Shown: positions 31,910-39,860 of the stretch, one piece after another
Layout: each line of letters opens with the position of its first letter
How positions within the stretch are numbered: the first letter of the stretch is position 1
From: Haemophilus seminalis
GTDB lineage: Bacteria > Pseudomonadota > Gammaproteobacteria > Enterobacterales > Pasteurellaceae
Assembly (NCBI RefSeq): GCF_006384255.1
Contig: NZ_VCED01000005.1
Span: 62,001 to 126,000, forward strand
Direction: 5' to 3'
Length of the DNA stretch: 64,000 bases
Notes under the pieces: model-generated
What the model saw: only the letters and a program-made list of their open reading frames with translations
The model's database searches: none
What the model was told of the DNA's origin: nothing
Made by a program: the position numbers and the translations under genes

Positions 31910-32247
31910 TCGAACATCTCTACGAGTTTGCTCAGGCAGAATTTCGTCTTGATAAACGACCAGACAATTCCAAAGCGACACAACGCGAGCATCTTCAAGT
32001 TATTGAGCAACAATTAGGTATAACGCCCGAAGAGCTAAACAACCCTCCGCCCAATATTGCGGTGGGTTATTTGCTTGAGTATTTTTATGCCGTATCCTCC
32101 TCTCGACAGTGCGGAATGTCCGCTAACCCTATTACTTTTAGTGAAATATTGGCATGGTCTCAATTGACTAATACTTCATTGGCAAGATGGGAAATTGAGG
32201 TGATTAAACGACTTGATGTATTGTGGTTGAATATTCAAGCTGAATAG
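31505..32247 (+). CDS. Frameshifted tail chaperone, gpGT-like
   Basis: A -1 shift on G-GGA-AAT (31888-31894) joins residue 130 of the gpG-like protein to a 117-residue extension running from 31894 to the TAG at 32247. The extension has no start of its own near the junction and reads F-L-E-G-L-I-E-H-L-Y-E-F-A-Q-A-E-F. Lambda uses G-GGA-AAG for the same purpose. The T extension binds the tube protein in lambda. Confidence 0.85.
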
Positions 32248-32285
32248 CTCAAGGTTTGGCTTGAGCCTTTTACTAAGGAATGAAT

Positions 32286-32612
32286 ATGAAAGAATTTACT
32301 TGGCAAGCCGACTGGAATATGAAGCGGAAAAAAAAGCCGAATGTAAATATAATTCGATTTGGTGACGGTTATGAACAGCGACAATCAGATGGCATTAATA
32401 ATAACCTAAGGACTTACGATGTAGTCTTTAGTGGTTCAGAAGAAAAGATCAAGGCAATAGACATGTTCCTTGATGAATGTCGTGGGGTGACAGCCTTTTC
32501 GTGGCAACCTTACGGAGATAAAAAAGGATTGTTTACCTGTGGTGAATGGGATGAAACCAAAAAAACAGGATATAGCACGCTAACAGCAACCTTTAAGGAA
32601 GTTGTTGCATAG
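32286..32612 (+). CDS. Minor tail protein, gpM-like
   Basis: The 108 residues include N-V-N-I-I-R-F-G-D-G-Y-E-Q-R, a hallmark of phage minor tail protein M. The C-terminal half contains W-Q-P-Y-G-D-K-K-G-L-F-T-C-G-E-W. I chose the ATG at 32286 because AAGGA lies seven bases upstream. Unusually, it precedes rather than follows the tape measure, a known variation in Pasteurellacean siphophages. Confidence 0.8.
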   Translation: MKEFTWQADWNMKRKKKPNVNIIRFGDGYEQRQSDGINNNLRTYDVVFSGSEEKIKAIDMFLDECRGVTAFSWQPYGDKKGLFTCGEWDETKKTGYSTLTATFKEVVA

Positions 32613-32621
32613 AGGTAAATT

Positions 32622-35600
32622 ATGGCAGATTTCGCACAATTAGGCATAGAGTTACGTTCTATAGGGGTTGATAAAGTTAATCGTGATATTCGTTCGGTGA
32701 CGGATAACGCAAAATCTACTGAGCGCTCAGTGCAATCTCTTTTAGGCGTAATGGGTAAATTAAAAGTCTTAATGACAGCTGGATTGGGAATTCAAGGCCT
32801 TGGGCAATTTATTCAAATGTCCGACAAAATGAAAACCCTTGCTGCCCAGGTGAAATTTGTCACGAATTCATTTGAAGAATATAAAGCTGTTCAAAGCCAG
32901 CTTTTCTCTATTTCGCAACGCACACGCGCTGATTTAGAGGCTACAACCACAATTTACGCTCGCTCTGCTCGAGCATTGAAAGATTATGGTTATAGCCAAG
33001 AGCGGATTCTAACTTTTACTGAAACGTTAAATAAAGCGATGGCAGTAGGTGGAGTGGGCGCACAAGAGCAGGCGAGTGCACTTTTCCAGCTTTCACAAGC
33101 ATTAGGTTCAGGTCGGTTACAAGGTGACGAGTTCCGTACTATTGCTGAAAGCGCCCCCATTATTTTAGATGTTGTTGCTCAGTATATGGGGAAAACCCGT
33201 TCAGAAGTGAAACAACTTGCTTCTGAAGGTAAAATCACCTCTCAATTGTTATTTGAAGCTATTACAGGCGCAACTGAGAAAATTTCAGCAGATTTTGAAA
33301 AAATGCCTTTGACTTTTGGTCAGGCAATGACTCAATTGAAAAACCAAACACTTAAATTTGTTGATGATGTCGGTAATCGCAGTGGTATCTTTGATGGGAT
33401 GGCTGCATCTGTCTCATTTTTAGCCAAAAATATTGACTATCTTTCGGTAGTGATTGGTTCGGTTCTGCTAGGACAATTAGGTAAAGCCTCTGTAGCAGGG
33501 ATTAAGTCTGTATTAACTAAACGGCAAGAGGCTCTTGCGGCTTTAGAGGTTGCACAGGCTACATCTGTTCAAGCTACGGCTGAATTAAGACTAGCACAAA
33601 TACAAATGCAGTCTTTACGCGCCCAATTAAGTTTAGCTCAATCAGAACAAACAAGAATGGCGCTACGTGGTCAAATGGCCGCCCAAGCCTCTCAACTTAC
33701 AGTATTAATGAACGCAGAGAGAGAGGCAACAGAAAGGGCGGCGCTTGCTAAACAAAAACTATCTTTGGCTGGGCGAGCATCAAGTGGTGTTTTAAGTCTA
33801 TTAGGTGGACCTATTGGACTGGTCACCACTGCGCTTACTTTGGGGGCGGGGGCATTTTATACCTGGAAACAAAATGCAGAGCAAGCCAAACAAGAAAACC
33901 TTGATTATGCGAAAAGTCTTGATGTAACAAGTGATGCTCTACAAAAATTGACCGCAAATCAGCTAGAAGCAATGAGCGCAAAATTGAAGCGTTCTATGGC
34001 AGAGCAGAAGAATCAAATCCAATCATTGATTGAAGAAAAATCAAGAATGGAGCGCGCATTATCGATTCAAACTAAAAGTATGGATGAGGGGAACCTTTGG
34101 CAAAATCAATATGCACTGAAACGCTATAATCAACTTCTTGAAGATTTAAAAATCAAGAAAGGCGAAATAGATTCAGCTAATCAGCAGTTAGCGAAGTCAG
34201 AGCGAGATTTAAAATCTATTGGTGCAGAGGAGTCAGTTCAACGCCTGAAAGAGAGCGTAGAAAAACTCTACCCTGAATTACAATTTAATAAAGACAAATT
34301 TGTTGAGTTAAAACTTTCAACAGAAGACTTTAAAGATTTGTTACCAGACGCCAATGGTAAAATCTTAGGGATGGCTGATGCATTAGCTCAGGCGGCGCAA
34401 AAAGCAAGATTGCTAATTAGCGGTGTAATTGGCGTAAAAGAAGAAACCGCAGGTATTGGCGCAGATGCTCAAAAGGTTATTGACGATCTTCGCCTTGATC
34501 GAAAAATTGCTAATGCAAAAACGCCGCAAGAAAGAGCAGCGGGAGAAACAGAAAAATATATTAAACGGCTTTCTGAGCAAGGCAAATATAATAAGTCTGA
34601 ACTTGATGCAATCGAAAAAGAATATCAAGCCAATGCGTTAGCTAGAGAGAATAGATCTAGCGGGGCAAAGGGGAGTGGGAATAAAGTTGATTATGTCAAA
34701 CAGTACACTGATCAAGTGACCCAACTCCAACAACGCCTAGCGGACATAAAAGCCAATCTACAAGATGGTGGAATTAGCCAATATCAAGAGTTAAAAAAAC
34801 TCACAAACGATATTGCTGCCAATGGTGAAAAATATGCGCACTTTGGTGCAGAAGGGCTTGCGAATCTAAAACGCCTTGCCAGTGAAATTGACAGTGGGCA
34901 ACAGCAAGTTGCAATCCGTGATTTAGGCGACAATTACAAAGAGCAGATTGAGGCTCGACAATTTGAATTGACACTTATTGGTCAAACAAGTGAAGCGGTA
35001 GATCAGTTACGTTTTAATCATCAACTAGAGCTTGAAACGGCAAAATTGCGCAAAGGCATGACGCAAGAAAATATTGCCTTACTTGAGCAGACAATTGATG
35101 AAATTAAACGCTTAAAAGAAGAACAAGCTAAACAAACCGAATTACTAAAAGGCGATCCAGTGGCAGGATTCAGAGATGGTTTCCAAAAATTCCGAAACAC
35201 GGTGGAAGATGTAATGGGCAACGTATCTCAAATCACGTTAAATGCGTTTAATGGAATGTCGGATGCCTTAACTAATTTCGTATTAACTGGTAAAGGAAAT
35301 TTCCGAGTCTTTGCACAATCAGTGATTAAAGATATCACTTCAATGATTGTAAAAATGATGATTTTTGCATCAATTAAGGCAGCGTTCGAAGGAACATCTT
35401 TTGGCAAAATTCTCGGGTTGTCTGGAGGTGGCTTAGTCCCTGAATCAAAATATACTGGCGGACTCGTTGGATTTGATGAAGGGGGATTTACTGGCCAAGG
35501 AGGAAAATATACGCCAGCTGGTATTGTTCACAAAGGCGAATATGTCTTTACCAAAGAAGCAGTAAGCCGTTTGGGGGTTGATTACCTGGATCAGCTCAAC

Positions 35601-35861
35601 TATCAACGCAAGGCTAAACCACAGGGCTACGCAAACGGCGGTTCAGTGGGTGGATACGCACCAAGCACACCAATGAATGCGAATAATCGGGGCGTGAAGG
35701 TAAACATCATCAACAACGGTGAGCCAACAAACGCCAACGTAGAAACCAAAGAGACCAGTGGCGGCTTAGAAATTACTGTGGAATTAGTGCAAGCCATTGC
35801 TCGAAAAGAGGCAGGAACAATAATGCAACAAAATATGCGACCGGGTGGAATGTTCGCCTAA
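32622..35861 (+). CDS. Tail tape measure protein
   Basis: The 1079-residue protein sets tail length. The N-terminal tape-measure domain (about 60-260) has the conserved G-G-V-G-A-Q-E-Q-A-S-A-L-F-Q-L-S-Q-A-L-G-S-G region. A hydrophobic stretch follows near 390-410, and long coiled coils run to about 900. The C-terminal part has Gly-rich segments (G-G-G-L-V-P, G-G-L-V-G-F-D-E-G-G-F-T-G). By the lambda rule the tail would be about 150 nm; that figure is only a proportional estimate. Confidence 0.93.
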   Translation: MADFAQLGIELRSIGVDKVNRDIRSVTDNAKSTERSVQSLLGVMGKLKVLMTAGLGIQGLGQFIQMSDKMKTLAAQVKFVTNSFEEYKAVQSQLFSISQRTRADLEATTTIYARSARALKDYGYSQERILTFTETLNKAMAVGGVGAQEQASALFQLSQALGSGRLQGDEFRTIAESAPIILDVVAQYMGKTRSEVKQLASEGKITSQLLFEAITGATEKISADFEKMPLTFGQAMTQLKNQTLKFVDDVGNRSGIFDGMAASVSFLAKNIDYLSVVIGSVLLGQLGKASVAGIKSVLTKRQEALAALEVAQATSVQATAELRLAQIQMQSLRAQLSLAQSEQTRMALRGQMAAQASQLTVLMNAEREATERAALAKQKLSLAGRASSGVLSLLGGPIGLVTTALTLGAGAFYTWKQNAEQAKQENLDYAKSLDVTSDALQKLTANQLEAMSAKLKRSMAEQKNQIQSLIEEKSRMERALSIQTKSMDEGNLWQNQYALKRYNQLLEDLKIKKGEIDSANQQLAKSERDLKSIGAEESVQRLKESVEKLYPELQFNKDKFVELKLSTEDFKDLLPDANGKILGMADALAQAAQKARLLISGVIGVKEETAGIGADAQKVIDDLRLDRKIANAKTPQERAAGETEKYIKRLSEQGKYNKSELDAIEKEYQANALARENRSSGAKGSGNKVDYVKQYTDQVTQLQQRLADIKANLQDGGISQYQELKKLTNDIAANGEKYAHFGAEGLANLKRLASEIDSGQQQVAIRDLGDNYKEQIEARQFELTLIGQTSEAVDQLRFNHQLELETAKLRKGMTQENIALLEQTIDEIKRLKEEQAKQTELLKGDPVAGFRDGFQKFRNTVEDVMGNVSQITLNAFNGMSDALTNFVLTGKGNFRVFAQSVIKDITSMIVKMMIFASIKAAFEGTSFGKILGLSGGGLVPESKYTGGLVGFDEGGFTGQGGKYTPAGIVHKGEYVFTKEAVSRLGVDYLDQLNYQRKAKPQGYANGGSVGGYAPSTPMNANNRGVKVNIINNGEPTNANVETKETSGGLEITVELVQAIARKEAGTIMQQNMRPGGMFA

Positions 35862-35955
35862 TTTTAGGCGAATTTTCCATTTTGTGATCTTGTTCAATGT
35901 TTTTTAATTTTTTCAAAATATAATATTCCCCATAACCGTTATGTGGAGAATATTA

Positions 35956-36417
35956 ATGAAAAAATTATTATTAACTGGGTTAGCTTGCGCATTATTGGTA
36001 GGGTGTGCTCAAGAACCGTTAAAAAAACAAACATCTTCAGGAAAACCTGAGACTGAATTTCCAAACAAAACTGTAGATCAGGTTATTAATGGAATCACTG
36101 AATATTGCAATGACAAAGGATTTGTTGTTGAAGAACAAAATAAAAACTATGTAGTTTGCGCAAAAGAAGCTGAAGGAGCTCAAGGATTCTTTACTCAGCT
36201 TGCTATAGGTAATGCCTACTCAACTACTCCACAAAATAAATTAAGATTTTCAGTATCAAAAAAAGGAAATGGTTCTAAAGTTTGGGTAAATGCTTGGAGC
36301 GAAACTCAAATGGCTATGGGGCAAGTAAATAAAATGCCTTTTGAAGGTAATAAAGCACAAAATCAAATGCAAGATATGCTTGATCTTTTATTACCTCAAT
36401 ATGTAAATAAGCAATAA
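35956..36417 (+). CDS. Phage lipoprotein, moron candidate
   Basis: The product begins with a lipoprotein signal peptide (MKKLLLTGLACALLVGC; lipobox L-V-G-C), giving a 153-residue precursor. The mature part is polar, with F-P-N-K-T-V-D-Q-V-I-N-G. It has its own -10-like TATAAT (35919-35924) and a strong terminator, inside the tail operon between tape measure and gene L. This isolation fits a gene expressed in the lysogen, possibly for surface alteration or exclusion; there is no direct evidence. GTGGAGA precedes the chosen ATG. Confidence 0.75.
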   Translation: MKKLLLTGLACALLVGCAQEPLKKQTSSGKPETEFPNKTVDQVINGITEYCNDKGFVVEEQNKNYVVCAKEAEGAQGFFTQLAIGNAYSTTPQNKLRFSVSKKGNGSKVWVNAWSETQMAMGQVNKMPFEGNKAQNQMQDMLDLLLPQYVNKQ

Positions 36418-36427
36418 AATAAATATA

Positions 36428-36455
36428 AGCCCCTTGACACCCAAGGGGCTTTTTC
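36428..36455 (+). terminator. Terminator of the lipoprotein gene
   Basis: A perfect 9-bp stem, AGCCCCTTG/CAAGGGGCT, with a T5 tail lies ten bases after the stop codon. Confidence 0.9.
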
Positions 36456-36490
36456 ATTATGATTTTTATCAAGCAGATAGTTATCTGCTC

Positions 36491-36716
36491 AAGGTGTCGA
36501 AACCTTATATCACAAGCGGTTAGTCCGCTCCCGATAGCATAGCGGTTTTTTTATGCGTGAAATTTAGTAACCTTGTTTGTTTATTGCCATTAAACATTCA
36601 TTGCGCATAATCACATCTTATCTATGCCGAGAGGGCGGAGAATAAAATACCCGAAAGGGGAATAATCCCAGCCTACTTGTGAAGGCTTTCGAACCTCTTG
36701 GCGACCCTATGAGGTC
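36491..36716 (+). ncRNA. c4-like antisense RNA and target leader C
   Basis: The first element holds TCGAAA (36497-36502) and TCACAAG (36510-36516). A terminator hairpin CCGCT...AGCGG with T7 follows (about 36525-36552). The second element is enclosed by GCCGAGAGG/CCTCTTGGC (36626-36634 and 36694-36702). A hairpin displays CTTGTGA (36676-36682), followed by TTTCGA (36687-36692), both complementary to the first element. A GACC/GGTC hairpin (36703-36716) precedes the antirepressor. Confidence 0.74.
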
Positions 36717-36752
36717 AAATCTTAATATCGAAAAATTCACAAGGAGACAGTT

Positions 36753-37640
36753 ATGTCTAATCAAATTTCAACCCAAACAATTTCATTCAACAATCAGTCA
36801 TTAATTACCGTTGAACAAAATGGCAATCACTATGTTGCTATGAAGCCAATTTGTGAAAATATTGGTCTTACATGGGAACCTCAAGTATTACGTATCAAAC
36901 GTGATGAAGTTCTTTCTCAAGGTATGATCGTCATGATCATACCTACTAATGGCGGCAACCAAAATATGATCTGCTTACCAATCGAATATTTAAACGGCTG
37001 GTTATTTGGTATTGATATTAATCGTTGTAAACCAGAAATCCGTGACACATTAATCAAATACAAAAAAGAGTGTTATCAAGCGTTACATGATTATTGGTTT
37101 AATGGTAAAGCAGAGCGTAAAACCACGGTAGATGATCGCACAGGCTTACGCAATGCTGTGAATATGCTCGTGAGCAAAAAGGGATTAATTTATTCTGATG
37201 CTTATCATTTAGTCCATCAACGCTTTAATGTGGAAAGCATCGAAGATTTAACATTAGAACAGTTACCGCAAGCAGTAGAGTATGTTCACAGAATCGTGCT
37301 TGAAGGTGAGCTTATCACTGAACAGAAAAAAGATGAGCTATTCATCCGTGAATTTACAGAGCATGATCTGCAACAGCTCGTTTGGGCGTGGTTCGCTTTA
37401 TTGCGTGGCACGGAACTTTGCCAAGTACTTCACCCAGCATTAAAACAAATTGGTTCGCACTATGCTGCACCGGTGCATGACATGGCTTATGAATATCGTA
37501 GCACTCTCCGTCAGGCGCAAAAAGTATTAGAGCGAATCACTGAAAAATTTGAGTGCAAACAAGGCAATAACTGGCGTGTCTTAAAATATCTTCGAGCCTA
37601 CAACCCTAAAGCAACAGGATTTCAGCTAGATATCCTATAA
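36753..37640 (+). CDS. P22_AR_N-type antirepressor C
   Basis: The 295-residue protein has an N-terminal P22 antirepressor-like domain (about 8-125: Y-V-A-M-K-P-I-C-E-N-I-G-L, then L-P-I-E-Y-L-N-G-W-L-F-G-I and Y-Q-A-L-H-D-Y-W). A middle domain follows. The C-terminus is related to that of antirepressors A and B (E-F-T-E-H-D-L-Q-Q-L-V-W, I-G-S, E-Y-R-S-T-L). CAAGGAGAC precedes the ATG. The 29 bases from its stop codon on are identical to those after antirepressor A. Confidence 0.87.
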   Translation: MSNQISTQTISFNNQSLITVEQNGNHYVAMKPICENIGLTWEPQVLRIKRDEVLSQGMIVMIIPTNGGNQNMICLPIEYLNGWLFGIDINRCKPEIRDTLIKYKKECYQALHDYWFNGKAERKTTVDDRTGLRNAVNMLVSKKGLIYSDAYHLVHQRFNVESIEDLTLEQLPQAVEYVHRIVLEGELITEQKKDELFIREFTEHDLQQLVWAWFALLRGTELCQVLHPALKQIGSHYAAPVHDMAYEYRSTLRQAQKVLERITEKFECKQGNNWRVLKYLRAYNPKATGFQLDIL

Positions 37641-37669
37641 AACACCACAAAATCCGACCGCACTTTGGG

Positions 37670-37800
37670 AAAGAAGAAAAACAAAGGGGAGCCTAATGCT
37701 CCCCACTTCACGATTAAACTGGCTTGTTATCGCCTTTGTTTAATCGACCAACTGTTTTTCAAATTGGTTTTGCAAGCCCCTCTCGGGTACGGGTAAGATT
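37670..37800 (-). ncRNA. Structured 3' region after the PemK-like gene
   Basis: On the minus strand, immediately after the toxin stop, hairpins ACCAA/TTGGT (37747-37768), GATTAAAC/GTTTAATC (37712-37745, with an inner GGC/GCC) and a terminator GGGGAGC/GCTCCCC (37686-37704, followed by a T-rich tract) occur in a row. Upstream of these is a GGG/CCC-rich fold near 37775-37793. No protein is encoded. It may be a structured 3' UTR or a processed small RNA. Confidence 0.5.
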
Positions 37801-38181
37801 TTACCTTAGTTTTAGGGCTATTGCAGTACAATTTTTAATCAACTGGAAATCTTCGTCACACACAACAGGAACGATATAGGTTCTTTTATCAATCTTATAT
37901 CGATCTAACCTAGATAGTGACACTGTGTAAACCATATCGCACTTTGCCCAACATTGAATATTTGCTTTGTCTGGTAGCGGATTTACAGGTAACGCATAAT
38001 GATAATTTTCTAGGGGATTAGGTTCGGTTGTACTCAATGGGATAACAGTAACAAGTTCTCTGTTTCTCTTATGTCGAGCTATGACAACAACAGGGCGAAC
38101 CTTTGTCATTTCTGGTGACTTGAATTGAGAAAAGTCACACATTAAAACCGATTTTTCCTTTGGTTGATATTTTAAAGTCAT
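37801..38181 (-). CDS. PemK/MazF-like toxin
   Basis: The 126-residue protein fits the CcdB/PemK fold: V-L-M-C-D-F near 12, K-V-R-P-V-V-V-I-A-R near 27-36 (the R-P-V-V-V core), V-T-V-I-P-L-S-T-T near 44-52, and C-D-M-V-Y-T-V near 82. It is a likely ribonuclease toxin. No partner antitoxin gene is recognisable on either side. TTGATC and TATAAG upstream form a possible promoter. It lies reversed within the late region. Confidence 0.8.
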   Translation of the reverse strand: MTLKYQPKEKSVLMCDFSQFKSPEMTKVRPVVVIARHKRNRELVTVIPLSTTEPNPLENYHYALPVNPLPDKANIQCWAKCDMVYTVSLSRLDRYKIDKRTYIVPVVCDEDFQLIKNCTAIALKLR

Positions 38182-38301
38182 AAGATTTATTGATGTTTTT
38201 ATTAGATCTTATATGACGCTATGACGGAGATCAACCATTAGATTTTCCTATAGAGTAGGGTTTACCTGCAACATGGAATAAACACAATAATACTAACAAA
38301 T

Positions 38302-38326
38302 AACCGCTCTTATGGGCGGTTTTTTA
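38302..38326 (+). terminator. Rightward terminator before antirepressor D
   Basis: ACCGC/GCGGT arms are followed by T6; the element is the same sequence as the terminator at 2953-2975 in opposite orientation. Confidence 0.72.
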
Positions 38327-38328
38327 TT

Positions 38329-38396
38329 GCCTGTAAGATAGCGATGTACACGTGACAAGCGGTGCTTCCTTTCTCCACTCACTGCTTCTTACAGGC
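38329..38396 (+). ncRNA. Long-stem RNA element before antirepressor D
   Basis: A perfect 10-bp stem, GCCTGTAAGA/TCTTACAGGC (38329-38338 and 38387-38396), encloses about 48 nt and is followed by CCCTTTTT. It lies 30 bp before the antirepressor ATG. It does not share the c4-like layout of the other three leaders. It could be an attenuator or small RNA; there is no second copy for comparison. Confidence 0.5.
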
Positions 38397-38425
38397 CCCT
38401 TTTTGTGGAGAAAACAGGAAGAAAT

Positions 38426-38944
38426 ATGCAAACATTAACTGCAGAATTTTTAGGTAAAGAAGTTACTTTAGTGGATAACAACGGCGTGGCTTATGTAGCA
38501 ATGCGTGAGATTGTGGAAGGAATTGGGCTGGATTGGAAGGTTCAACATAGAAAACTCACCTCTCATTACCAAAAATTCAGTTGTGGTCATATCACCACAA
38601 CTGGTAAAGACGGCAAAAAATATGAAATGCTTTGTATGCCAATCAAGAAATTAAATGGCTGGCTGTTTAGCATTAACCCAAACAAAGTGCGCGCCGATTT
38701 AAAAGAACGCTTGGAAAATTACCAAGAGGAATGTTTCTTGGCGTTGTGGGACTATTGGACGGAAGGTGTCGCCCGCCGTGATGAAGTCAAAAACAAGTTG
38801 GCATTGTGGCAACAAAAGAAAGCCGAATACACGCAACGAGCTGGTGAATGGGGAAAATTATTGCAGCAATGCAAATCGGAAAAGCAAGCCCTTGAGCGTG
38901 AGCTTTTACAAATTAAACAGTTAGATCTTTTCGTGAACTTATAA
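38426..38944 (+). CDS. P22_AR_N-type antirepressor D
   Basis: The 172-residue protein starts at the ATG preceded by AGGAAG. The N-terminal domain resembles the P22 antirepressor N-terminus (Y-V-A-M-R-E-I-V-E-G-I-G-L-D-W, then M-P-I-K-K-L-N-G-W-L-F-S-I and F-L-A-L-W-D-Y-W). The C-terminal 50 residues are a coiled coil (Q-Q-C-K-S-E-K-Q-A-L-E-R-E), unlike the other antirepressors here. Confidence 0.83.
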   Translation: MQTLTAEFLGKEVTLVDNNGVAYVAMREIVEGIGLDWKVQHRKLTSHYQKFSCGHITTTGKDGKKYEMLCMPIKKLNGWLFSINPNKVRADLKERLENYQEECFLALWDYWTEGVARRDEVKNKLALWQQKKAEYTQRAGEWGKLLQQCKSEKQALERELLQIKQLDLFVNL

Positions 38945-38976
38945 CCGCACAATCTTTTAGAAAGTGCGGTTTTTTA
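38943..38976 (+). terminator. Terminator after antirepressor D
   Basis: An inverted pair of uptake-type words (ACCGCAC/GTGCGGT) is followed by T6, overlapping the stop region. Confidence 0.75.
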
Positions 38977-38994
38977 TTATTCCTAGGAGTTCTC

Positions 38995-39129
38995 ATGAAA
39001 GCAATTAATTACGGCTATTCGGTGGTGATGATTTTTAACTTTACAACCACAAATTTGAGTAGTGGTATCTCCCCACGGTCTCTTGAAATAAATTTGACTA
39101 AAAGGGTTACAGAAATATTTTGCATTTAG
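38995..39129 (+). CDS. Possible 44-aa phage peptide
   Basis: An ATG preceded by CTAGGAG opens a 44-residue frame (MKAINYGYSVVMIFNFTTTN, then a basic stretch and TAG). The N-terminal part is mildly hydrophobic. No family is recognised and the frame may be fortuitous; the good ribosome site is the main support. Confidence 0.35.
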   Translation: MKAINYGYSVVMIFNFTTTNLSSGISPRSLEINLTKRVTEIFCI

Positions 39130-39148
39130 TAACGAAAGACGTTACTAT
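39120..39148 (+). promoter_or_regulatory. higBA promoter and operator
   Basis: TTGCAT (39120-39125), 17 bp and TACTAT (39143-39148) form a promoter. A 7-bp dyad AGTAACG/CGTTACT (39128-39146) fills the spacer. HigA or the HigBA complex probably binds here for autoregulation. Confidence 0.78.
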
Positions 39149-39178
39149 ACAGACATATTAACTCAATGCGTTATCAAT

Positions 39179-39457
39179 ATGATTTCACACTTCGCCTGTA
39201 AAGATACCAAAGCTTTTTTTGAGGGAGGACGCATTCGCCGTTTTATTCCCTTTGAAAAAGTGGCGATGCGGAAGCTTCAACAGCTTAACGCGGCGGCGGA
39301 TTTGAATTTTTTGAGAATCCCGCCGGGCAATCATTTAGAAATGTTATCAGGCGATAGACAGGGACAATATAGCATTCGGATTAACGATCAGTGGCGAATT
39401 TGCTTTACTTGGTTAAATGGTCATGTTGCTGATGTGGAAATTGTGGATTATCACTAA
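39179..39457 (+). CDS. higB: HigB-family mRNA interferase toxin
   Basis: The 92 residues match RelE-fold HigB toxins: F-F-E-G-G-R-I-R-R-F near 14-23, L-Q-Q-L-N-A-A, P-P-G-N-H-L-E-M-L, and the C-terminal Y-S-I-R-I-N-D-Q-W-R-I-C-F-T-W. The toxin gene precedes the antitoxin gene, as is usual for HigBA. No strong ribosome site is visible, which may keep toxin levels low. Confidence 0.92.
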   Translation: MISHFACKDTKAFFEGGRIRRFIPFEKVAMRKLQQLNAAADLNFLRIPPGNHLEMLSGDRQGQYSIRINDQWRICFTWLNGHVADVEIVDYH

Positions 39458-39466
39458 GGAAATAAG

Positions 39467-39772
39467 ATGGCACGAGAAATCCCACTTGCTCACCCCGGTG
39501 AGATTCTTTTGGAAGAATGGTTGAATCCGTTAGGTATTAGTCAGTATGCGTTGGCCAAAGCGATTTCGGTTCCGCCGCGTCGCATTAATGAAATTGTGAA
39601 AGGAAAACGCGCAATTACGTCTGATACGGCATTGCGTTTAGCTGCCTATTTCGGTACGGACGCGCAAAGCTGGCTCAACTTGCAATCTCATTATGATATG
39701 GAGCAGACTAGAGCGATGATTAATGACGATCTTAATCATATCTTCCCTTGTCAGTTTGAGCGAACCGCTTGA
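39467..39772 (+). CDS. higA: HigA antitoxin
   Basis: The 101-residue XRE protein has the HigA signature H-P-G-E-I-L-L-E-E-W-L near 9-19 and the helix-turn-helix S-Q-Y-A-L-A-K-A-I-S-V-P-P-R-R-I-N-E-I near 25-43, ending with a family-typical W-L-N-L-Q-S-H-Y. AAGGAAATAAG precedes the ATG, nine bases after higB. Confidence 0.94.
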   Translation: MAREIPLAHPGEILLEEWLNPLGISQYALAKAISVPPRRINEIVKGKRAITSDTALRLAAYFGTDAQSWLNLQSHYDMEQTRAMINDDLNHIFPCQFERTA

Positions 39773-39860
39773 GTTAGATTGACTTAAACGAATTTTACAG
39801 TAGTTATCACAAGATAGCCGAATTGTAGCGATACAGTTCGGCTTTTTTATTGGAGCAAAT

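Noticed and set aside
38995-39129. HigBA third component
   Set aside because: The 44-residue frame ends before the higBA promoter spacer and is upstream of the promoter start, so it is not in the same transcript.
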